64,000 nt of DNA from Solirubrobacteraceae bacterium. GTDB lineage: Bacteria > Actinomycetota > Thermoleophilia > Solirubrobacterales > Solirubrobacteraceae. Under the pieces are notes generated by a model, which was not told the DNA's origin, did not search any database, and worked only from the letters and a program-made list of their open reading frames with translations. The DNA lies in the NCBI GenBank assembly GCA_031177685.1, contig JAPSGI010000009.1, forward strand, positions 62,001 through 126,000, read 5' to 3'. Positions 58,148-64,000 of this stretch are shown piece by piece (the first letter of the stretch is position 1; every line of letters starts with the position of its first letter). Made by a program: the position numbers and the translations under genes.

Positions 58148-58549
58148 TTAGTCGCTCAGCCCGACCGCTTCGAGCGCGGACTTCCAGTCCCCGTAGCCGA
58201 CTTGGTAGGTCGCGAGGCCGTCGCGGAACGTGACGACGTTCGCGTACTCCGTGGTCACGTCGACGCCACTGCCCTTTCCCTTGCCATGGAAGGTGAAGAG
58301 AACGAGGACCCGGTCCCCGAGATCCTCGACGCGTTCGAGCTCGATGCGGATGCTCTCCCACGGCTCGCGGAAGGTCTTCCAGAACTTCGTGAACCCCTCC
58401 TTGCCGCTGTAGACGGCATCGGTGCCGGGGAATAGCTGCGCGGTATGCCACTCCCAGTCCGGGCTTATGTGGCGTTGCATTCCCGCGAGGTCCTCGCGAT
58501 TCCACGCCTCGAACACCGCGCGAACGATCTCCACGTTCTCCTGCGACAT
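58148..58549 (-). CDS. SnoaL/NTF2-like paralog 11
   Basis: MSQENVEIVRAVFEAWNREDLAGMQRHISPDWEWHTAQLFPGTDAVYSGKEGFTKFWKTF...ALEAVGLSD; GATACT-N8-ATG. Confidence 0.88.
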   Translation of the reverse strand: MSQENVEIVRAVFEAWNREDLAGMQRHISPDWEWHTAQLFPGTDAVYSGKEGFTKFWKTFREPWESIRIELERVEDLGDRVLVLFTFHGKGKGSGVDVTTEYANVVTFRDGLATYQVGYGDWKSALEAVGLSD

Positions 58550-58562
58550 CCCGGACGAGTAT

Positions 58563-59831
58563 CTACCCCCGCTCGGCGCCGCAGGCGACCGCGCGCGAGC
58601 GCAGCAGCTCGCGCTCGCGCTCGTTCTCGCACAGCTCGGCCGCGCGCTCGAACTCCTCGCGCGCCTCCGCCGGACGGCCCAGGCGGACGAGGAGGTCGCC
58701 GCGCACGCTGGGCAGCAGGTGGTAGCCCCGCAGCGCCGGCTCGTCGGCGAGCGCGTCGACGATGTCCAGCCCCGCCTCCGGGCCGAAGGCCATCGTCACC
58801 GCGACCGCGCGGTTGAGCTCCACGACCGGAGAGCCGGTGAGGGCGGCGAGGCCGTCGTACAGCGCGACGATGCGCGGCCAGTCCGTCTCCCCGACGCTGC
58901 GGGCGCGCGCGTGGCAGGCGGCGATCGCGGCCTGCAGCGTGTAGGGGCCCAGCGCGCCGCTGAGCTCCTCGGCCCGCTTCAGGCCGGTCAGACCACGCTG
59001 CACGAGCAGGTGGTCCCAGCGCGCACGGTCCTGGTCGGCGAGCAGGACCGGCTCGCCCCGTGGCCCGATCCGCGCCCGCAGCCGCGAGGCCTGCAGCTCC
59101 ATCAGTGCGAGCAGGCCGTGGACCTCCGGCTCGCGGGGCATCAGCGCGGCGAGGATCCGGCCGAGCCGCAGGGCGTCCTCGCACAGCGCCGGGCGGATCC
59201 AGTGCTCGCCGGCGGTCGCGCCGTAGCCCTCGTTGAAGACCAGGTAGATCACCTCGAGGACCGCGGACAGGCGGTCGGCCAGCTCGCCGCGGCTCGGGAC
59301 CTCGAACGGCACCTGCGCCTGGGCGAGCGTGCGCTTGGCGCGGACGATGCGCTGCGCGACCGTCCCCTCCGACACGAGGAACGCGCGCGCGATCTCCGGC
59401 GTGGACAGCCCGCCGAGCAGCCGCAGCGTCAGCGCGACGCGCGCCTCGCGCGACAGGACCGGGTGGCACGTCATGAAGATCAGGCGCAGGACGTCGTCCT
59501 GCACGTCGTCGACCTGCGCCGCGAGATCGGGCTGGTCGAGCTGCTGGAGGATCTCCAGCTCGCGCGCGATCAGCTCCTGCTTGCGCTCCAGCGTGACGCG
59601 GCGGCGCAGCGCGTCGATGCCCCGGTGCTTGGCGGTGGCCATGAGCCAGGCAGCCGGGTTCTCCGGGATTCCCTCCCGCGGCCACTGCTCCAGCGCGGCG
59701 ACGAGTGCGTCCTGGGCCAGGTCCTCGGCCACCGCCACGTCGCGGACGATGCGAGTCAGCCCGGCGATCAGCCGGGCCGACTCGATCCGCCAGACGGCGT
59801 CGATCGCACGGTGGGTGGCCGACGCCGCCAC
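58563..59831 (-). CDS. ECF42-type RNA polymerase sigma factor (sigma-70 domain plus long TPR-like C-terminal extension)
   Basis: AVWRIESARLIAGLTRIVRDVAVAEDLAQDALVAALEQWPREGIPENPAAWLMATAKHRGIDALRR...YLVFNEGYGAT...LNRAVAVTMAFGPEAGL. Confidence 0.92.
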   Translation of the reverse strand: MAASATHRAIDAVWRIESARLIAGLTRIVRDVAVAEDLAQDALVAALEQWPREGIPENPAAWLMATAKHRGIDALRRRVTLERKQELIARELEILQQLDQPDLAAQVDDVQDDVLRLIFMTCHPVLSREARVALTLRLLGGLSTPEIARAFLVSEGTVAQRIVRAKRTLAQAQVPFEVPSRGELADRLSAVLEVIYLVFNEGYGATAGEHWIRPALCEDALRLGRILAALMPREPEVHGLLALMELQASRLRARIGPRGEPVLLADQDRARWDHLLVQRGLTGLKRAEELSGALGPYTLQAAIAACHARARSVGETDWPRIVALYDGLAALTGSPVVELNRAVAVTMAFGPEAGLDIVDALADEPALRGYHLLPSVRGDLLVRLGRPAEAREEFERAAELCENERERELLRSRAVACGAERG

Positions 59832-59834
59832 GAC

Positions 59835-60251
59835 CTAGTTCTTCGCGGCCTGCTCGCGCACCCGCGCCTCGGCCTCGCGCAGCTCCGGCGTGAACTCCTC
59901 GCCGAAGTCGTCCTCCTCGAAGACCTGGCGCAGCTCGATCTCCACGCCGTTGTCGAAGGGCGCGCGCTTGAGCCATTCCAGCGCCTCCTCGCGCGACGCG
60001 CACTGCCACAGCCAGAAGCCCGCGACCAGCTCCTTGGCCTCGGTGAACGGGCCGTCGATGACCGTGCGCTCGGCGCCCTCGAAGCGCACCCTCGCGCCCT
60101 TGGAGGTCGGCTGCAGGCCCTCGCCGGCCAGCATGACGCCGGCCTTGACGAGCTCCTCGTTGTACCTCGTCATCGCCTCGAGCTCCTCCGTGCTGGGCAT
60201 CTGACCCGCCTCGGACTCGGGGTTCGCCGGGACCAGGACCATGAAACGCAT
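59835..60251 (-). CDS. YCII-related (DGPF) domain protein
   Basis: MRFMVLVPANPESEAGQMPSTEELEAMTRYNEELVKAGVMLAGEGLQPTSKGARVRFEGAERTVIDGPFTEAKELVAGFWLWQ. Confidence 0.93.
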   Translation of the reverse strand: MRFMVLVPANPESEAGQMPSTEELEAMTRYNEELVKAGVMLAGEGLQPTSKGARVRFEGAERTVIDGPFTEAKELVAGFWLWQCASREEALEWLKRAPFDNGVEIELRQVFEEDDFGEEFTPELREAEARVREQAAKN

Positions 60252-60339
60252 CGTTGCCTCCTCGTCGGTGATTGCTTGGTTCTACACCCACGTCGAACGA
60301 GGCCGCGCGAAATCGACACGGCGCCGCAAAAGATCTCGC

Positions 60340-61527
60340 TCAGGACGGGGTGGGTCCCAGCACGCCGCGGAGCCGCAGCGCGGTCTCCAGCTCCGCGCGG
60401 CGGTTGACGATGGCGCGCCCGGTTCGCTGCTCGATCGCCGTGAGGCGTTGCGCGACGGTCTGCTCGTGGATCCCCAGCGACTTCGCGGTCGCGGCGGCGT
60501 TGCCGCCGTGACGGAAGTAGGTGGCGAGCGTCTCGCGTAGGCGTCGCGATCGCTCGTCTTCGCCGTCGATCCCGCGCAGCTCCCGGCCGACGAAACGGCG
60601 GGCGGCCGTCTCGTCGTGGCCCGCCAGCGCCTCCAGGGCGACGTCGTCGAAGAAGGTCACGGGCCGGCCCGCCGCCAGGCCGGCCCGCTGGGCTTGGAGG
60701 GCGTCGGCGTGCGTCTGGCGAAAGCCCGCGCGGTCGGGGGCGTCGACTCCGATCGCCAGCTGCGCGCCCTCGGGCGGCCGAAAGGCGGCGAGGCCCCGGC
60801 GCTGCTCCGCGCTCAGAGGTCGCAGTCCGCCCAGCCAGGACCAGCTCGTCTGCGGCGAGACGTCGATCGACAGCAGTCGACGACCGAGCGCGTCCGCGAG
60901 GGCCCGCGCCACCTCCTGACGCCGCTCGCCCGAGATGACGACGCCCAGGTGGTGGCCGGCGAGGTCGTAGCCCTCGACGTCGAGCTCGACCTCGTCGCCG
61001 GCCAGCAGGTCGTGGATGAGCCGCGCGCGCCGGTGATCGCCGGTGCGCGTCAGCGCCTCGCGCTCGTGGTTGTAGGACTCGGCGACGTTCTCGGCCGATC
61101 GCCGGGAGTACTCGAAGAAGAACCGGGAACCGGCCTCGAGCAGTCGCTGCTGCCTGGCCGGGTCCGGTTCCGCGCGTTCGACGAGCTCGAACCACGCCTC
61201 CCAGGCGACCGCATGACCGCGACGCACGGTGTCCAGAGCGCGATGCAGCGGCGCGCCGAGCTGCGCGGACAGCCGTCCGAGCTCGCGGTCCGAGGCGGGC
61301 GGCGCTTCGGGCATGCGGCCCCCGGCGGCCAGCGCGCCGAAGCAGTGCTCGAACGCGGCGCGCGACAGCAGCTCGGCACGCTCGAGGAGTCCGAAGCGAG
61401 CGGGTGCCCATTCCGGGATCTCCTCCGAGGTGCGCGCGCTCAGGCGCTTCGCCAGGGTGCCGGAGTCGTCGCGCAGCTCCCTCGCCAGCGAAGCCACGTC
61501 GGCCCGGTCCCGAGGCTCGGTCGCCAT
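60340..61527 (-). CDS. PucR/CdaR-type transcriptional regulator
   Basis: C-terminal LRETLATYFRHGGNAAATAKSLGIHEQTVAQRLTAIEQRTGRAIVNRRAELETALRL. Confidence 0.85.
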   Translation of the reverse strand: MATEPRDRADVASLARELRDDSGTLAKRLSARTSEEIPEWAPARFGLLERAELLSRAAFEHCFGALAAGGRMPEAPPASDRELGRLSAQLGAPLHRALDTVRRGHAVAWEAWFELVERAEPDPARQQRLLEAGSRFFFEYSRRSAENVAESYNHEREALTRTGDHRRARLIHDLLAGDEVELDVEGYDLAGHHLGVVISGERRQEVARALADALGRRLLSIDVSPQTSWSWLGGLRPLSAEQRRGLAAFRPPEGAQLAIGVDAPDRAGFRQTHADALQAQRAGLAAGRPVTFFDDVALEALAGHDETAARRFVGRELRGIDGEDERSRRLRETLATYFRHGGNAAATAKSLGIHEQTVAQRLTAIEQRTGRAIVNRRAELETALRLRGVLGPTPS

Positions 61528-61648
61528 GGGCGCGTTATAGCCCCTGGTGTCGGTGCGCGTGCCGTATCGCCTCGCACTCGTGAGATCTTCGAGCCGGCGG
61601 CGCCGAAGACCGTGTCATCTGCGATTGCCGGCCGGTCCCATCTGACCC

Positions 61649-62458
61649 ATGCTCGTCTCGATGGGAGGCTGGCTCTGGATCCCGCGCAACTGGATCGCCG
61701 GGGCCGGGGACATCGCGACGTTCTCGGCACGGGTGCTGCGCGACGTGTACGGCGGGCGCGTCATGCGCTTCTTCGGCGAGACCCTGCGCCAGGCCGGGAT
61801 CCTGATCGTCTCCTCCACGCTCGTCATCTGGGGCCTGGTGTTCATCATCGGCCTCCAGTGCGGCATCGAGGGCGCCTACTTCACCCGTGCCCAGGGGACT
61901 CCGGCCTACGCCGGCGTGTTCAGCGCCTGGTGCGACCTGCGCGAGCTGGTCCCCTACGCCTTCGGGTACATGATGGCCGCCAAGGTCGGCACCGGCTTCG
62001 TGGCCGAGCTGGGCTCGATGCGGATCACCGACGAGATCGACGCGCTCGAGGTGATGGGGATCCCCTCGATGGTCTACCTGTGCGCGACGCGGCTGCTGGC
62101 CGCCTGGATCGTGCTGCCGTTCATCTACATCGCCGCGGTGGGCGCCGGATTCTTCGCGTCCTACCTCGCGGTGGTGGTGCAGATCGGCGATGTCTCCTCG
62201 GGCGGCTTCTTCCTGATCTTCTGGATGTTCCAGAACCCGCCCGACCTCTTCTACAGCGTCCTCAAGGGCATGGCCATGGCGACGGTCATCGTCCTGGTCG
62301 GCTGCTACTACGGCTACAACGCGTCGGGCGGGCCGGTGGGCGTGGGGACCGCGACCGCGAAGTCCATGGTGGTGAACATCGTCCTCGTGCATTTGGTCGG
62401 GATGCTTGGCACACAGATCTTCTGGGGGGCGAACCCCCGCGCGCCGATCGGCGGCTGA
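61649..62458 (+). CDS. MlaE/YrbE-family ABC transporter permease
   Basis: FGETLRQAGILIVSSTLVIWGLVFIIGLQCGIEG...AKVGTGFVAELGSMRITDEIDALEVMGIPSMVYLCATRLLAAWIVLPFIY. Confidence 0.92.
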   Translation: MLVSMGGWLWIPRNWIAGAGDIATFSARVLRDVYGGRVMRFFGETLRQAGILIVSSTLVIWGLVFIIGLQCGIEGAYFTRAQGTPAYAGVFSAWCDLRELVPYAFGYMMAAKVGTGFVAELGSMRITDEIDALEVMGIPSMVYLCATRLLAAWIVLPFIYIAAVGAGFFASYLAVVVQIGDVSSGGFFLIFWMFQNPPDLFYSVLKGMAMATVIVLVGCYYGYNASGGPVGVGTATAKSMVVNIVLVHLVGMLGTQIFWGANPRAPIGG

Positions 62459-62524
62459 TCCCGTGGCGGCGGCGCGGTGGCGTACCGATAGTCGACGCCA
62501 ACCGGATGTAATGTGCCTGACTAA

Positions 62525-63736
62525 ATGCACGGAGGCTTTCCAAAGGGGCCCGACGTTCTCGTCTCGATCGAGCACGACCTGGGCGTGGCGGCTCTCTGCC
62601 GGGCACCGGGCGGAGACCTCTGGGTCACCGCGGATCTGGACCGGATGCCCGGACCCGAGCCGGATCTCGACGCCCCAAGGCTCGATGGCGAGCTGGCGGT
62701 CTGCGACGAGCTGCACGCGATCGTCGCCGAGGGTGGGGTCCTCCCGCCCGGGGCCAGCTCGGCGCACGTGCGCGACGTGTTCGGCGAATACCACGCCGCG
62801 ACATTGGCTGCGGGCGTGTGGCTCGCGGTGCTGCCGCGCGGGGCGCGGTTCCGGGCCGCCCCGATGCTGTTCCGAGACGGCGGCGGATCGGTCGTCCGCC
62901 AGCCGCAGCCCGAGGGCGCCACGCGGCGGCCGCTCGACGCGGCGGGCGAGAGGTGTCCGGCGTGCGACGGGGACGAGTGGGAGCTGGTCGTGCGGCCGCG
63001 GAGCAGGCTCTGGGTCCCGACCGAGTTGACCGTCTGCCGCAACTGTGGATACGGCGTCTTTGCCTCCCCTCCACCGGCATGTATCCCCGACGAGCTACCG
63101 GCTGCGCCGCCGTGGCTGCGCCGTGCCGGGAGTCTTGCGGGAAGGGCTGCGACCGCCCTGATGGAGGTCTGGATGCTGCGCACCCTGCGCGCCGCCGATT
63201 TCCCGCTGTACGGGCTGAGCGCCCGATGGGAGGGGCCTCGCTTCCTGGCCTCAAGCGGCGGAGAGATCCTGAAGACGAGCACCTTCGAACTCGCCCACGG
63301 CGACCCGGCGGCAGACCGCGGTCCCTTGGTGCTGGTCGAGACGACCAACGGGGACATGTCCGAACCCGAATGGCTGCCGCCGCCGCTGCACGCGGAGGAG
63401 ACCCTCTTCCAGACGCTGGACGATTGGGAGCCCGCGGCTCATGCCGGCGGGATGTCGGCCGACCACGCCGAGGGGCTGCGACTCGTCCTCGCCGACGAGG
63501 AACGCGACCGCACGCTCGCCCGGCGCGTGCTCTCGGCTTCGCGGCGAAACCGCGCCATCCCGGTGGACGGTAATCCGGTCGAGTTCTCCGAGCTGCAGGA
63601 CACCGACGTGTCGGTCGCCGCCGCCCGCATCGGCGAGGTCGACGTGTCAATCGTCTGCCGCGACGTCGAGGTCGGCACGATCGAGCTCACCCGCGTCGAG
63701 GACGTCTCGGCCTACCGCGTCACTCACGACGACTGA
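62525..63736 (+). CDS. Hypothetical protein with a putative zinc ribbon (CPAC...CRNC)
   Basis: AGERCPACDGDEWELVVRPRSRLWVPTELTVCRNCGYGVF. Confidence 0.65.
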   Translation: MHGGFPKGPDVLVSIEHDLGVAALCRAPGGDLWVTADLDRMPGPEPDLDAPRLDGELAVCDELHAIVAEGGVLPPGASSAHVRDVFGEYHAATLAAGVWLAVLPRGARFRAAPMLFRDGGGSVVRQPQPEGATRRPLDAAGERCPACDGDEWELVVRPRSRLWVPTELTVCRNCGYGVFASPPPACIPDELPAAPPWLRRAGSLAGRAATALMEVWMLRTLRAADFPLYGLSARWEGPRFLASSGGEILKTSTFELAHGDPAADRGPLVLVETTNGDMSEPEWLPPPLHAEETLFQTLDDWEPAAHAGGMSADHAEGLRLVLADEERDRTLARRVLSASRRNRAIPVDGNPVEFSELQDTDVSVAAARIGEVDVSIVCRDVEVGTIELTRVEDVSAYRVTHDD

Positions 63737-63839
63737 ACCTCGGGACGCGGACGCGAGCTCGGTGAAGCCGACGTGGCCCCCCTGCGTGGGCGCTCGTCGC
63801 GCGGGGTAAGCGCAAACGAGGCGAACGAAGGAGGCTCAG

Positions 63840-64000
63840 ATGCCTGATGTCCACGTGATTCCCGCGCCTGACGGCGGCTGGTCGGTGAAGGTCGAGGAGG
63901 GAGACCGCGCGATGCGCCATGCCGACACCAAGGAAGAGGCGGAGCGCATCGCCAAGGAGCAGCTGAGCTCCTGGCCCGAGGGCGGCGAGGTCGTGATCCA
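63840..64000 (+). CDS. DUF2188-like protein, partial at right edge
   Basis: MPDVHVIPAPDGGWSVKVEEGDRAMRHADTKEEAERIAKEQLSSWPEGGEVVI; SD gaaggaggctcag. Confidence 0.8.
   Translation, partial: MPDVHVIPAPDGGWSVKVEEGDRAMRHADTKEEAERIAKEQLSSWPEGGEVVI

Overview
High-GC, gene-dense chromosomal window, probably from the actinobacterial class Thermoleophilia (Solirubrobacterales-like; inferred from gene content and style). The left 40 kb is mostly core metabolism and information processing on the minus strand: cysK, gltX, dnaE, a translationally coupled trmH-pheS-pheT-argC-argJ-argB-argD-argG-(penicillin acylase) operon, infC-rpmI-rplT and thrS. It also carries an Rpf-like secreted protein and an SGNH/MBOAT acyl-transfer locus. 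From 37.8 to 53.3 kb there are membrane glycosyltransferases and a block of secreted hydrolases: a subtilase-like protein with FG-GAP-like repeats, a PI-PLC-like protein, a DUF11 plus caspase-like protein, and a TAT phosphoesterase. The most unusual region is 53.3-58.6 kb. It holds three tRNA genes, a tRNA-Cys-targeted att duplication with a decayed tyrosine recombinase, and a dense array of about 11 SnoaL/NTF2-like paralogs. The paralogs share near-identical starts (MSRENVE), near-identical ends (EALEAVGLRE) and a leaderless-type promoter (GATACT-N8/9-ATG). Several copies are internally deleted or reduced to relics. Function calls come from reading the protein translations by eye; no database search was run.
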